A DNA stretch of 64,000 nt from assembly GCF_002300165.1 (NCBI RefSeq), contig NZ_MLCE01000015.1, positions 1-64,000 on the forward strand, given 5' to 3'. Made by a program: the position numbers and the translations under genes. The notes beneath the pieces are model-generated. The model had not been told where the DNA came from, searched no databases, and saw nothing but the letters and a program-made list of their open reading frames with translations. Below are positions 15,850 through 24,868 of the stretch, in pieces. This DNA comes from Streptomyces sp. Tue6028. Its GTDB lineage: Bacteria > Actinomycetota > Actinomycetes > Streptomycetales > Streptomycetaceae. How positions within the stretch are numbered: position 1 is the first letter of the stretch; every line of letters starts with the position of its first letter.

Positions 15850-18800
15850 TCAGGCGGTGGACCCCACGGGTTCCTCCGGCTCCGGCGCCCCCACGAACGT
15901 CCGCCACAGCTCGGCGTAGCGGCCGTCCTGCCGCAGCAGTTCGTCGTGCGTGCCGTCCTCGACGACCCGGCCGTGGTCCATCACGACGACCCGGTCCGCG
16001 CGGGCGGCGGTCGTCAGCCGGTGGGCGACGACCAGGGTGGTGCGGCGCCCGGCGAGCCGGTCGGTGGCCTGGTTGACGAGGGCCTCCGTCGCCAGGTCCA
16101 GCGCGGCGGTGGCCTCGTCGAGCAGCAGGACGTCCGGATCCACCAGCTCGGCACGGGCCAGCGCGATCAGCTGGCGCTGCCCGGCGGACAGGTTGCGGCC
16201 CCGCTCGGCGACCTCGTGCAGATAGCCGCCCTCCAGGGTGGCGATCATGTCGTGCGCGCCCACCGCGCGGGCGGCGGCCTCCACCTCGGCGTCGGCGGCG
16301 TCCGGGCGGCCGTACGCGATGGCGTCGCGGACCGTGCCCTGGAAGAGGTACGCCTCCTGCGGGACCACGCCGAGCCGGTGGCGGTACGCGGTGATGTCGA
16401 GGGCCCGCAGGTCGGTGCCGTCGACGGTGACCTGCCCGCCCGTCGGGTCGTAGAACCGCGCGACCAGCTTCACCAGCGTCGACTTGCCGGCGCCGGTCTC
16501 GCCGACGAAGGCGACGGTCTGCCCGGCGGGTATGCGCAGCGACACCCCGCTGAGGGCCTCCTCCGCGTCCTGGCCGTCGGCGGCGTTGTAGGCGAAGTCG
16601 ACGTCCTGGAAGGCGATCTCGCCGCGCAGCGAGCGCACCTCCATCGGCGCGTCGGCGGCCTTCGTCGACGTCGGCTCCCGCAGCAGCTCCTGGATACGGC
16701 CGAGCGAGACGGTGGCCTGCTGGTAGCCGTCGAAGACCTGGGAGAGCTGCTGGACGGGCGCGAAGAACAGGTCGATGTAGAGGAGATAGGCGACCAGGGC
16801 GCCGGTCGTCAGGGTGCCCGCGTCCACCCGGTGGGCGCCCACGATCAGCACGGCCGCCGCCGCGACCGACGACAGCAGCTGCACGAACGGGAAGTACACG
16901 GATATCAGCCGCTGCCCGCGGATCCGCGCCTGGCGGTAGCTGTCGCTGCGCTCGGCGAACCGCCGCCCGCCGGAGCCCTCGCGCCGGAAGGCCTGGAGGA
17001 TCAGCAGTCCGGACACCGACTCCTGGAGGTCGGCGTTGACCACCGACACGCGCTCGCGGGCGAGTTCGTACGCCTTCACGCTCGCCCGGCGGAAGAAGAA
17101 CGTGGCGACGATCAGCGGCGGCAGCGTCACGAAGACGACCAGCGCCAGCTGCACGTCGATGACCAGCAGCGCGCCCATGATGCCGAAGAAGGTGACGACC
17201 GAGACGAACGCGGTGACCAGACCCGTCTGGAGGAATGTCGACAGGGCGTCGACGTCGGTCGTCATGCGGGTCATGATCCGGCCCGTCAGCTCCCGCTCGT
17301 AGTAGTCGAGTCCGAGGCGCTGGAGCTGCGCGAAGATCTTCAGGCGCAGCGTGTACAGGACGCGCTCGCCGGTCCGTCCCGTCATCCGGGTCTCGCCGAT
17401 CTGGGCCGCCCACTGAATGAGCACGGTGACCAGTCCGAGGCCGGCCGCCGCCCACACCGCGCCGAGGGCCATGCGGGTGACGCCCTCGTCGATGCCGTGC
17501 CGGATCAGCACGGGGAGCAACAGACCCATGCCCGCGTCGACGGCGACGAGCCCGAGGCTCACCAGGAGGGGCGCCCCGAAGCCGCGCAGCAGCCGCCGCA
17601 GACCGTAGGAGTCCTCGGAGGTGACGGCGCGGGCCTCGTCGACGTGCGGGGCGTCCACGGCGGGCGGCAGGGCCTCCACCTGGGCGAGGAGCTCGGGAGT
17701 GGCGGGCATGCCGGTGAGCGCGTCGTCCTTGGGCTCACGGTCGCCGGTCCACAGGTGCGGGGTGACGCCCCGCTCGGCGTCGAACTCTGCGTCCAGCTCA
17801 TCCCGTACGGAGGTGTCCTCCGGCGGGACGGACGGCTGTTCGTGGCCGGGCGAGACCCCGCCGAGCTCGTCCGGGTCGGTGAGCAGGCGCCGGTAGAGCG
17901 GGGAGCGGTCCTGGAGCTCCTCGTGGGTGCCGATGTCGGCGAGGCGCCCGGCGTCGAGCACGGCGATGCGGTCGGCGAGGTTGAGGGTGGAACGCCGGTG
18001 CGCGATCAGCAGGGTCGTGCGGCCCTCCATGACCTGCTTGAGCGCCTCGTGGATCTCGTGCTCGACACGGGCGTCGACGGCGGACGTGGCGTCGTCGAGG
18101 ACCAGCAGGCGGGGGTCGGTCAGGATGGCGCGGGCCAGCGCGACCCGCTGGCGCTGGCCGCCGGAGAGAGTGAGGCCGTGCTCGCCGACCTTCGTGTCGT
18201 ACCCCTCGGGCAGCTCGGCTATGAACCGGTCGGCCTGGGCGGCACGCGCGGCCGTCTCGATCTCGTCCTGGGTGGCCTCGGGGCGGCCGTACGCGATGTT
18301 GGCGCGCACGGTGTCGGAGAAGAGGAAGGAGTCCTCGGGGACGAGCCCGATCGCCGCGCGCAGCGACTCGGTCGTCAGCTCGCGGACGTCGTGCCCGCCG
18401 ATGAGGACGGCGCCATGGGTCACGTCGTAGAAGCGGGGCATGAGCAGCGACACCGTCGACTTGCCCGACCCCGAGGAGCCGACGACGGCGAGGGTCTCGC
18501 CCGGCCGGATCTCGAAGCTGAGCCCGTCGAGGACCGGCCGCCCCTTCTCGTAGCCGAAGGACACGTCGTCGAACTCGACGCTCGCGGGCGCGTCGGCCGG
18601 CAGCGTCTTGGTGCCCTCCTGGATGGACGGCCGGGTGTCGATCAGTTCCAGCACGCGCTCGGCACCGGCGCGGGCCTGCTGTCCGACGGTGAGCACGACG
18701 GCGAGCATGCGCACGGGTCCGACGAGCTGGGCGAGGTAGGAGGAGAACGCGACGAAGGTGCCCAGGGTGATCTGTCCGCGCACGGCGAGCCAGCCGCCCA

Positions 18801-19584
18801 GCGCGAGCATCGCGACCTGGCCGAGGGCCGGGACGGCCTGGAGCGCGGGGGTGTACTTGGCGTTCAGCCGTATCGTGCGCAGGCGCCCGGCGAAGAGCCG
18901 GCGCCCGACCTCGCGGAGCTTCCCGGTCTCCTGCTCCTCCTGTCCGAAGCCCTTCACCACGCGTACGCCGGTGACGGCGCCGTCGACGACGCCCGCGACG
19001 GCGGCGGCCTGCGCCTGCGCGTACCAGGTGGCGGGGTGCAGACGGGAGCGGCTGCGCTTGGCGATGAACCAGAGGGCCGGGGCGACGGCGAGCGCGACCA
19101 GGGTCAGCGGCAGGGACAGCCAGGCCATGATCACGAGAGACATCACGAACAGCAACAGGTTCCCGATGGTCATCGGGAGCATGAAGAGCAGGCCCTGGAT
19201 CAGCTGTAGGTCGCTGGTGGCCCGCCCGACGACCTGGCCGGTGGACAGTTCGTCCTGACGCCGCCCGTCGAGCCGGGTGATCGTCTCGTACATCTCGGTC
19301 CGCAGGTCGTGCTGGACGTCGAGGGCGAGGCGGCCGCCGTAGAAACGGCGGACGTAGGTGAGGCCGTAGACGAGGACGGCGGCGCCGATGAGCGCGCCGG
19401 CCCAGGGCGCCATGCCGCGGGTGTGGTCACCGACGACGTCGTCGATGATCACCTTGGTGATCAGCGGGACCAGCGCCAGGACCGCCATGCCCGCGAGCGA
19501 GGAGCCGAGCGCGAGCAGGACGTCCTTCGGGTAGCGCCACGCGTACCCGGCGAGCCGCCGTGCCCATCCCCGCTGCGTCTCCAC
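15850..19584 (-). CDS. Fused heterodimer-type ABC exporter (TMD-NBD-TMD-NBD)
   Basis: 1244 residues from a GTG at 19584 with GGAAGG 7 nt upstream. An ATG 63 bases further up has its Shine-Dalgarno directly abutting it and is less likely. Two complete type-IV exporter halves are fused. NBD1: Walker A VVGSSGSGKST, signature LSGGQRQR, Walker B LLVLDDATSAVD. NBD2: Walker A FVGETGAGKST, signature LSAGQRQL, Walker B LLLDEATAALD. In NBD1 the catalytic Glu is Asp, and in NBD2 the second Gly of LSGGQ is Ala. Both deviations fall in the same composite nucleotide site, so one site is degenerate as in heterodimeric exporters. The linker at about 615-680 is acidic. Substrate unknown, probably lipophilic drugs or lipids. 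Monocistronic. Confidence 0.93.
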   Translation of the reverse strand: METQRGWARRLAGYAWRYPKDVLLALGSSLAGMAVLALVPLITKVIIDDVVGDHTRGMAPWAGALIGAAVLVYGLTYVRRFYGGRLALDVQHDLRTEMYETITRLDGRRQDELSTGQVVGRATSDLQLIQGLLFMLPMTIGNLLLFVMSLVIMAWLSLPLTLVALAVAPALWFIAKRSRSRLHPATWYAQAQAAAVAGVVDGAVTGVRVVKGFGQEEQETGKLREVGRRLFAGRLRTIRLNAKYTPALQAVPALGQVAMLALGGWLAVRGQITLGTFVAFSSYLAQLVGPVRMLAVVLTVGQQARAGAERVLELIDTRPSIQEGTKTLPADAPASVEFDDVSFGYEKGRPVLDGLSFEIRPGETLAVVGSSGSGKSTVSLLMPRFYDVTHGAVLIGGHDVRELTTESLRAAIGLVPEDSFLFSDTVRANIAYGRPEATQDEIETAARAAQADRFIAELPEGYDTKVGEHGLTLSGGQRQRVALARAILTDPRLLVLDDATSAVDARVEHEIHEALKQVMEGRTTLLIAHRRSTLNLADRIAVLDAGRLADIGTHEELQDRSPLYRRLLTDPDELGGVSPGHEQPSVPPEDTSVRDELDAEFDAERGVTPHLWTGDREPKDDALTGMPATPELLAQVEALPPAVDAPHVDEARAVTSEDSYGLRRLLRGFGAPLLVSLGLVAVDAGMGLLLPVLIRHGIDEGVTRMALGAVWAAAGLGLVTVLIQWAAQIGETRMTGRTGERVLYTLRLKIFAQLQRLGLDYYERELTGRIMTRMTTDVDALSTFLQTGLVTAFVSVVTFFGIMGALLVIDVQLALVVFVTLPPLIVATFFFRRASVKAYELARERVSVVNADLQESVSGLLILQAFRREGSGGRRFAERSDSYRQARIRGQRLISVYFPFVQLLSSVAAAAVLIVGAHRVDAGTLTTGALVAYLLYIDLFFAPVQQLSQVFDGYQQATVSLGRIQELLREPTSTKAADAPMEVRSLRGEIAFQDVDFAYNAADGQDAEEALSGVSLRIPAGQTVAFVGETGAGKSTLVKLVARFYDPTGGQVTVDGTDLRALDITAYRHRLGVVPQEAYLFQGTVRDAIAYGRPDAADAEVEAAARAVGAHDMIATLEGGYLHEVAERGRNLSAGQRQLIALARAELVDPDVLLLDEATAALDLATEALVNQATDRLAGRRTTLVVAHRLTTAARADRVVVMDHGRVVEDGTHDELLRQDGRYAELWRTFVGAPEPEEPVGSTA

Positions 19585-19938
19585 GCCGATGCCTTCCGTC
19601 CGTCCTGATCTGCCGGGAGAGCCAACGCCGAAACAACCGGATTTCATCCCTCCGCAACAATTCTCGTACGGAACGACGGCGGAATCACGCTCGGTGACGA
19701 GGGTCCGGGCGACGTGGACGGTGCCGCGACTGTCGTCGCCTGCCGGAGAGGTGACCAGAGAGGGGCGGCCGGGCGGGCTCGGCCACGGTCCGTGACCGTG
19801 GGGCGCCTCGGTGTCACCGTGGAGAGGGGTGGACCGGGCCGTTCGCTGCGCGCGACGACGCGGAAGATCCACCCGGCCGGGTGCTGCCCGGCCGGGCCTC
19901 GGAGCCGGATGCCCGCGCTCCGAGACCCGTGGGACGGG
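19585..19938. other. 354-base intergenic region upstream of the ABC exporter
   Basis: No gene is supported here. It holds the ABC leader and presumably its promoter (AT-richer near 19640-19690). CACCCGGCCGGGTG (19870-19883), a perfect 14-bp palindrome, is probably part of a terminator or GC-rich boundary. No convincing -35/-10 pair can be assigned. Confidence 0.5.
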
Positions 19939-20874
19939 TCAGCCGTTGGACGGCACCGCCGGGAACGCCTCCTGGGGCGTGCTGGTCGGCACGTACCGCT
20001 GGACGGTGGCGCTGCTCGTGGACGTCGTCGGGACCAGGTCCCTGTGGATGACCTTGGCGACGTTCTGGATGGTGGTGACGCCGTAGTTCATGGTGCTGTT
20101 GCCGTGGGTGAGCACCGTGATCATGTAGTCGTGGCCGCCGCCGTTGAAGGTGCCGACGCTGTGCACACGCCAGCCGTGCGTGGACCGCGACAGCCAGCCG
20201 TTCTTGACGTGCACGGCGACGGACGAGGGCGCCCCGGCCGGCGTGCCCCAGCGCTGGGAGGAGATGACCTGGCCCATGAGCTTGAGGATGTACGCCCGGG
20301 AGTTGTCGCTCAGCACGGTGTTCTTGGCGGTGACGAGCTTGAGCAGCTTCTGCTCGTCCGTCACGGTGATCTGGGTCAGGCCCCAATAACCGCCGGTGCC
20401 CGGCTTGGTCTGGGTCATGGCCGCCGCCGCGAGGAAGCCCTTGATCTTCGTCATGCCGAGCTGATTCCACAGGCTCGTGGTCGCGTTGTTGTCCGACTTG
20501 GTGATCATGGCCTTGGCGAGGTCGGCCTCGCGCTGCGTGAGGTAGCGGTTGTGCTTCTTGGCGTCCCACAGCAGCGTGGCGAGGACGGTCACCTTGACGA
20601 CGCTGGCGGAGTCGTAGGCCGTGCTCGAACGCAGCGAGCACGTCGTCTTGGTGGTCCGGTCGTAGAGACCGACGGCGACGGTGCCCGAACGGCCCGCGAG
20701 CGCGGCGGTGATGTCCCTCTGCAGTTTGGCGGCCAGGCCCGCCTTGGCCGATGTGCAGCTGACCTGAGGCGTCGCGGCGGCGGCGGGCGCGGCGGATGCC
20801 ACGAACGGCACGACCACCGCGGCACCGAGGCTCGCTGCGAGCACACGGGCACCCCGGGATATCCGGTGAGTCAT
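19939..20874 (-). CDS. Exported beta-lactamase-fold serine hydrolase
   Basis: 311 residues from the ATG at 20874 with GGGAAG upstream; the open frame extends 22 codons further without support. A signal peptide (RVLAASLGAAVVVPFVASAAPAAA) precedes a class A beta-lactamase/transpeptidase-like domain. Active-site motifs: SVVK (SxxK, in YDSASVVKVTVLATLL), SDN in ITKSDNNATTSLW, and KNG in VAVHVKNGWLSR where true beta-lactamases have KTG/KSG. No Glu166-type omega loop is obvious. The KNG triad and context favour a cell-wall or esterase role over beta-lactam hydrolysis, though resistance cannot be excluded. Confidence 0.85.
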   Translation of the reverse strand: MTHRISRGARVLAASLGAAVVVPFVASAAPAAAATPQVSCTSAKAGLAAKLQRDITAALAGRSGTVAVGLYDRTTKTTCSLRSSTAYDSASVVKVTVLATLLWDAKKHNRYLTQREADLAKAMITKSDNNATTSLWNQLGMTKIKGFLAAAAMTQTKPGTGGYWGLTQITVTDEQKLLKLVTAKNTVLSDNSRAYILKLMGQVISSQRWGTPAGAPSSVAVHVKNGWLSRSTHGWRVHSVGTFNGGGHDYMITVLTHGNSTMNYGVTTIQNVAKVIHRDLVPTTSTSSATVQRYVPTSTPQEAFPAVPSNG

Positions 20875-21009
20875 GGAGGCTTCCCATCCCCTTGAACCGA
20901 TACGAGGGCGCCTGAGGCGCGCTCGCCCCTGTTGACTCACACACCCGGCCGAAAGTTGTACGGACGTTCCCCGCGGGGTGATTCGAGTCCGGCACCCCCG
21001 ACCGCGCCG

Positions 21010-21065
21010 CCCGGCGGGGGGCGAACCACCCCGCCGGGCGGACCCCGAACCACCCCGCCGGGCGG
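21010..21065. repeat. GC-rich direct repeat and hairpin in a divergent intergenic region
   Basis: AACCACCCCGCCGGGCGG occurs at 21024-21041 and 21048-21065, 24 bases apart. CCCGGCGGGG (21010-21019) can pair with CCCCGCCGGG (21029-21038), a 10-bp stem. The region separates two divergent genes, so this is not an ordinary 3-prime terminator; it may insulate the two promoters. The rest of this 366-base gap carries only the promoters. Confidence 0.7.
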
Positions 21066-21149
21066 CCCTCCCGTCGCACTCCGGACGAGGGCCACCGGCG
21101 CGTCAAAGGGCCTTCACAGCAGGCGACTTGCGAGGTTCCGACACACAAC

Positions 21150-21171
21150 GGTCACCTCGCCTTCACCACCT
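21150..21171 (+). promoter_or_regulatory. Putative PHO box (PhoP-binding direct repeats)
   Basis: Two adjacent 11-nt units, GGTCACCTCGC (21150-21160) and CTTCACCACCT (21161-21171), match the streptomycete PhoP consensus direct-repeat unit G(G/T)TCAYYYRCG at most positions. A weaker third unit follows. The site lies about 70-90 bases before the ATG of a secreted nuclease, a logical phosphate-starvation target. Confidence 0.55.
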
Positions 21172-21240
21172 TGTACACATGTCCATGTCACGCTCCGGTT
21201 GCCCGCTCAATCAACCCGCGTAGATCGGACGGCCCCCACC

Positions 21241-22044
21241 ATGCCCGTGACGCACACGCACCGCTGGAAGACGCCGGCACTGGCCGTTTCGGCCCTGCTC
21301 GTCGGCCTCACGCTGCCCGCGGCGACAGCCGGCCCGGCGAGCGCGACGACGACCTCGTACGACAGCACGTACTACAAGAACGCCGTCGGCAAGACGGGTG
21401 CGAGCCTCAAGTCCTCGCTGCACACCATCATCAGCAGCCAGAGCAAGATCTCGTACGCGGCGGTCTGGGACGCGCTGAAGGTCACCGACCAGGACCCGAA
21501 CAACAGCAACAACGTGATCCTGCTCTACAGCGGCGTCTCGCGCGCCAAGTCCCTCAACGGCGGCGACACGGGCGACTGGAACCGCGAGCACGTGTGGGCC
21601 AAGTCGCACGGCGACTTCGGCGAGGTGACCGGACCCGGCACCGACCTGCACCACCTGCGCCCCGCGGACGTCCAGGTCAACAGCATCCGCGGCAACAAGG
21701 ACTTCGACAACGGCGGCAGCGCGGTCAGCGGCGGGGGCGGCAGCCTCACCGACTCCGACTCCTTCGAGCCGCGCGACGCGGACAAGGGCGACGTGGCCCG
21801 CATGATCCTCTACATGGCGGTCCGCTACGACGGAGGCGACGGCTTCGCCGACCTGGAGCCCAACGAGAAGGTCAACAACGGCAGCAACCCGTACATCGGC
21901 AAGCTGTCCGTCCTCAAGCAGTGGAGCGACGAGGACCCGCCGAGCGCCTTCGAGGAGAAGCGCAACCAGGTCATCTACGACACGTACCAGCACAACCGCA
22001 ACCCGTTCATCGACCACCCGGAGTGGGTCGACGCGATCTGGTAG
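21241..22044 (+). CDS. Secreted endonuclease I-family nuclease
   Basis: 267 residues. A signal peptide (ALAVSALLVGLTLPAATAGP, cleavage about ASAT) precedes an EndA/NucM-like endonuclease I domain. The His-Me finger appears as GDWNREHVWAKSHGDF, with the catalytic His near 122, followed by GTDLHHLRPADVQVNSIRGN. The end ENP-like NRNPFIDHPEWVDAIW is characteristic of this family. It degrades extracellular DNA nonspecifically using a divalent cation. A PHO-box-like site upstream suggests phosphate scavenging. A strong bidirectional terminator follows the gene. Confidence 0.92.
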   Translation: MPVTHTHRWKTPALAVSALLVGLTLPAATAGPASATTTSYDSTYYKNAVGKTGASLKSSLHTIISSQSKISYAAVWDALKVTDQDPNNSNNVILLYSGVSRAKSLNGGDTGDWNREHVWAKSHGDFGEVTGPGTDLHHLRPADVQVNSIRGNKDFDNGGSAVSGGGGSLTDSDSFEPRDADKGDVARMILYMAVRYDGGDGFADLEPNEKVNNGSNPYIGKLSVLKQWSDEDPPSAFEEKRNQVIYDTYQHNRNPFIDHPEWVDAIW

Positions 22045-22051
22045 ACGCACG

Positions 22052-22094
22052 ACGGCGGTGAACTCCCTCCGCAGAGGAGGGTGTTCACCGCCGT
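22052..22094. terminator. Strong bidirectional terminator
   Basis: ACGGCGGTGAACTCCCTCC (22052-22070) pairs with the sequence ending at 22094 around a GCAGA loop, 19 pairs with a single mismatch. It sits between the convergent stops at 22044 and 22115. Confidence 0.85.
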
Positions 22095-22114
22095 ACGGTG
22101 TCCGGCGCGGCCGG

Positions 22115-23800
22115 TCAGCCCAGGTGCGTCGGCGCGAACATCCGCAGCACCGCGGGGAGCAGCACAACCGAGGGGCCGGGCGTGGCCAGCGCCTTCGCCA
22201 GGTCCTCCTCCAGGGTCTCGGCGCTCGTGCGCACGCCCGGCACCCCGAAGGACTCGGCCAGGGCCACGTAGTCCGGGCGGGACAGTTCCGTCGCGGTCGG
22301 CCGGCCGAAGGCGTCCGTCATGTACTCGCGGAGGATGCCGTACCCGCCGTCGTCGACGATGAGCCAGGTGACGTTCAGGTCGTGCTGCCGGGCCGCGGCG
22401 AGCTCGGCGATCGAGTAGAGGGCGCCGCCGTCGCCGGAGACCGCGAGGACCGGGCGGGTGGGGTCGGCCACCGCCGCGCCGAGGGCCGCCGGGAAGCCGT
22501 AGCCGAGGCCGCCCGCGCCCTGGGCGGAATGCATGGTGTTCGCACCGCGCGCGTCGAACGCCGACCACGCCCAGTACGCCAGGATCGTCATGTCCCAGAA
22601 CGACGGGGAGTCGTCCGGCAGGGCCCGGCGCACCGACGCCAGCACCTGCTGCTCCAGGGTGAGTTCCTGGGAGCCGATGCGCTCGGCGACCTTGTCGAGG
22701 ACCGTGCGCACCCGTTCGGCGGCCGTCGGGTCCGTGCGCTCCCCGACCGTCTCCAGCAGGGCCTGGAGGGCGAGGCGGGCGTCGGCGTGGACACCGAGCG
22801 CGGGGTGGTTGGACTCCAGCTTGCCGAGGTCCGCCTCGATCTGGATCACCCGGCCGCGGGGCTTGAACGTGTGGTAGTTCGAGGAGAGTTCACCGAGGCC
22901 GGAGCCCACCACCAGGAGGACGTCCGCGTCCTCCAGGAAGTCGGTGGTGTGGCGGTCCTCCAGCCAGGACTGGAGGGAGAGCGGGTGCTCCCAGGGGAAG
23001 GCGCCCTTGCCGCCGAAGGTCGTGACGACGGGGGCCTGGAGCCGCTCCGCCAGCTGGAGCAGCTTGCCCGCGGCGTCCGCGCGGACCACTCCCCCGCCCG
23101 CGATGATCGCCGGCCGGGCCGCCTTCGACAGCAGGTCGGCCGCCACCGCGGTCAGTTCGGGGCGCGGCGCCAGGTCCTCGGGGGTCGCGTCCACGGCGGT
23201 CACGACCGGCAGGTCCGTCCCTGCGAGGAGCACGTCCTGCGGGATCTCCACCCAGACCGGTCCGTGCGGAGCGGTCAGCGCCGACTTCCAGGCCGCCGCG
23301 ATCGCCGACGGGATCTGCGACTGCGTACGGACCGTGTGGACCGACTTCACGATGCCCCGGAACGACGCCTGCTGGTCGGGGAGTTCGTGCAGATAGCCGT
23401 GGCGTCCGCCGCCGAGGCCCGCGGTGGGGATCTGGCTGCTGATCGCGAGGACGGGGGCGGAGGACGCCGCCGCCTCCTGGAGCGCGGCCAGGGAGGTCAG
23501 CGCTCCCGGGCCGGTCGACAGCAGCAGCGGCGCGGCCTCGCCGGTGATCCGGCCGTAGGCGTCGGCCGCGAACCCCGCGTTGTTCTCGACGCGCAGGCCG
23601 ACGTACCGCAGCGAGGAACGGCTCAGCGCGTCGAACATGCCCAGCGCGTGCTGGCCGGGCAGTCCGAAGACGGTGGTCGCCCCGAGACCCGTGAGGGTCT
23701 CCACGACCAGGTCTCCGCCGTTGCGGCCGGCGGGCGGGTCGAGCGCGGCCTGCGTCTGTGCCGCCGTCGGACGGAGTACCAGGTCGTGGTCGTGAGTCAC
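22115..23800 (-). CDS. TPP-dependent enzyme, acetolactate synthase-like (possible 2-ketoarginine decarboxylase)
   Basis: 561 residues in the ALS/decarboxylase three-domain layout. The activating Glu lies in [20 protein letters not shown] (about residue 73). The central domain begins near 215. The cofactor motif [17 protein letters not shown] carries [11 protein letters not shown] where most family members have NN-x-Y. The GTG start overlaps the stop of the upstream ureohydrolase by 4 bases (GTGA), so translation is coupled. AruI of Pseudomonas, a 2-ketoarginine decarboxylase of similar size once annotated as acetolactate synthase, pairs functionally with guanidinobutyrase. That pairing, plus the neighbour here, suggests a guanidino-acid pathway. 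Direct proof is lacking. Confidence 0.85.
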   Translation of the reverse strand: MTHDHDLVLRPTAAQTQAALDPPAGRNGGDLVVETLTGLGATTVFGLPGQHALGMFDALSRSSLRYVGLRVENNAGFAADAYGRITGEAAPLLLSTGPGALTSLAALQEAAASSAPVLAISSQIPTAGLGGGRHGYLHELPDQQASFRGIVKSVHTVRTQSQIPSAIAAAWKSALTAPHGPVWVEIPQDVLLAGTDLPVVTAVDATPEDLAPRPELTAVAADLLSKAARPAIIAGGGVVRADAAGKLLQLAERLQAPVVTTFGGKGAFPWEHPLSLQSWLEDRHTTDFLEDADVLLVVGSGLGELSSNYHTFKPRGRVIQIEADLGKLESNHPALGVHADARLALQALLETVGERTDPTAAERVRTVLDKVAERIGSQELTLEQQVLASVRRALPDDSPSFWDMTILAYWAWSAFDARGANTMHSAQGAGGLGYGFPAALGAAVADPTRPVLAVSGDGGALYSIAELAAARQHDLNVTWLIVDDGGYGILREYMTDAFGRPTATELSRPDYVALAESFGVPGVRTSAETLEEDLAKALATPGPSVVLLPAVLRMFAPTHLG

Positions 23801-24765
23801 TTGTTCCGGGCCTCCGCGATCTGGCGGGACATGATGGTGGTCAGCTCGTACGCCGTGTGGGACGCGGCCACGGCGGTGATCTCCGCGTGGTCGTAGGCCG
23901 GCGCGACCTCCACGACGTCGGCGGAGACCAGGTTGCAGGAGGACAGTCCGCGCAGGATCTCCAGCAGCTCGCGGGAGGTCATGCCGCCCGCCTCCGGGGT
24001 GCCGGTGCCCGGGGCGTGGGCCGGGTCGAGGCAGTCGATGTCGATGGAGATGTAGAGCGGGCGGTCGCCGATGCGCTGGCGGAGCTGGTCGGCGACCTCG
24101 TCCGCGCCGCGGCGGTAGATGTCGGCCGAGGTGACGATGCCGAAGCCCATCTTCTCGTCGTCGGTGAGGTCCTGCTTGCCGTACAGCGGGCCGCGGGTAC
24201 CGACGTGGGAGAGCGCCTCGGTGTCGAGGATGCCCTCCTCGACGGCACGGCGGAACGGGGTGCCGTGCGTGTACTCGGCGCCGAAGTACGTGTCCCAGGT
24301 GTCGAGGTGCGCGTCGAAGTGGAGCAGCGCGACCGGGCCGTGCTTCTTGGCGACCGAGCGCAGCAGCGGCAGCGCGATGGTGTGGTCGCCGCCCAGGGTC
24401 ATCATGCGGGCGCCGGTGCCGAGGATCTCGTCCGCGGCGGCCTCGACGGTCTCCACGGCCTCGTTGATGTTGAACGGGTTCGCCGCGATGTCGCCGGCGT
24501 CGGCGACCTGCGCGAGGGCGAACGGAGAGGCGTCCTGCGCGGGGTTGTAGGGGCGCAGCAGCCGGGACGCCTCGCGGATCGCGTTGCCGCCGAAGCGGGC
24601 GCCCGGCCGGTACGAGACGCCGGAGTCGAACGGCACGCCGACCACGGCGACGTCGGCGGTGCCGACCTCGTCGAGGCGCGGCAGCCGGGCGAAGGTCGCG
24701 GGGCCCGCGTACCGCGGGATGCGGGACGAGTCGACGGGACCGCGGGGCGTCTCGTTGCTGCTCAT
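23797..24765 (-). CDS. Agmatinase/guanidinobutyrase-family ureohydrolase
   Basis: 322 residues. The binuclear-manganese signatures are intact: [11 protein letters not shown] (near 140), [12 protein letters not shown] (near 165), and [22 protein letters not shown] (near 245). The [22 protein letters not shown] opening is shared by agmatinase and guanidinobutyrase/guanidinopropionase. It hydrolyses a guanidino compound to urea plus an amine or amino acid, with substrate chain length unresolved. It lies between a sodium/solute symporter gene and a TPP enzyme with which it overlaps by 4 bases. GGAAAGG precedes the ATG. Confidence 0.9.
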   Translation of the reverse strand: MSSNETPRGPVDSSRIPRYAGPATFARLPRLDEVGTADVAVVGVPFDSGVSYRPGARFGGNAIREASRLLRPYNPAQDASPFALAQVADAGDIAANPFNINEAVETVEAAADEILGTGARMMTLGGDHTIALPLLRSVAKKHGPVALLHFDAHLDTWDTYFGAEYTHGTPFRRAVEEGILDTEALSHVGTRGPLYGKQDLTDDEKMGFGIVTSADIYRRGADEVADQLRQRIGDRPLYISIDIDCLDPAHAPGTGTPEAGGMTSRELLEILRGLSSCNLVSADVVEVAPAYDHAEITAVAASHTAYELTTIMSRQIAEARNK

Positions 24766-24868
24766 GGTGAAGTGCCTTTCCTCTTACGCGTCATCGCGTA
24801 TTTACAGCTATGCGCAGTCCTGTACATGTATGCAGGGCTATGTACTTCTTTGTACGACTGCGAGGACT
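24766..24868 (-). promoter_or_regulatory. AT-rich leader with repeated TGTAC motifs between symporter and ureohydrolase
   Basis: 103 bases, markedly AT-richer than the surroundings. The + strand carries TGTACATGTA (24814-24823), TATGTAC (24839-24845) and TTGTAC (24850-24855), an unusual clustering of GTAC. It may hold an internal promoter and operator for the two downstream genes. No confident -35/-10 pair. Confidence 0.45.

Noticed and set aside
15946..19209. Long open frame (about 1087 codons) on the plus strand
   Set aside because: It is the exact antisense of the well-supported ABC exporter, with low-complexity Arg/Gly/Asp composition typical of GC-rich shadow frames.
20941..21240. A second gene in the upstream gap of the nuclease
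   Set aside because: Open frames here read through GC repeats and lack a ribosome site and motifs.
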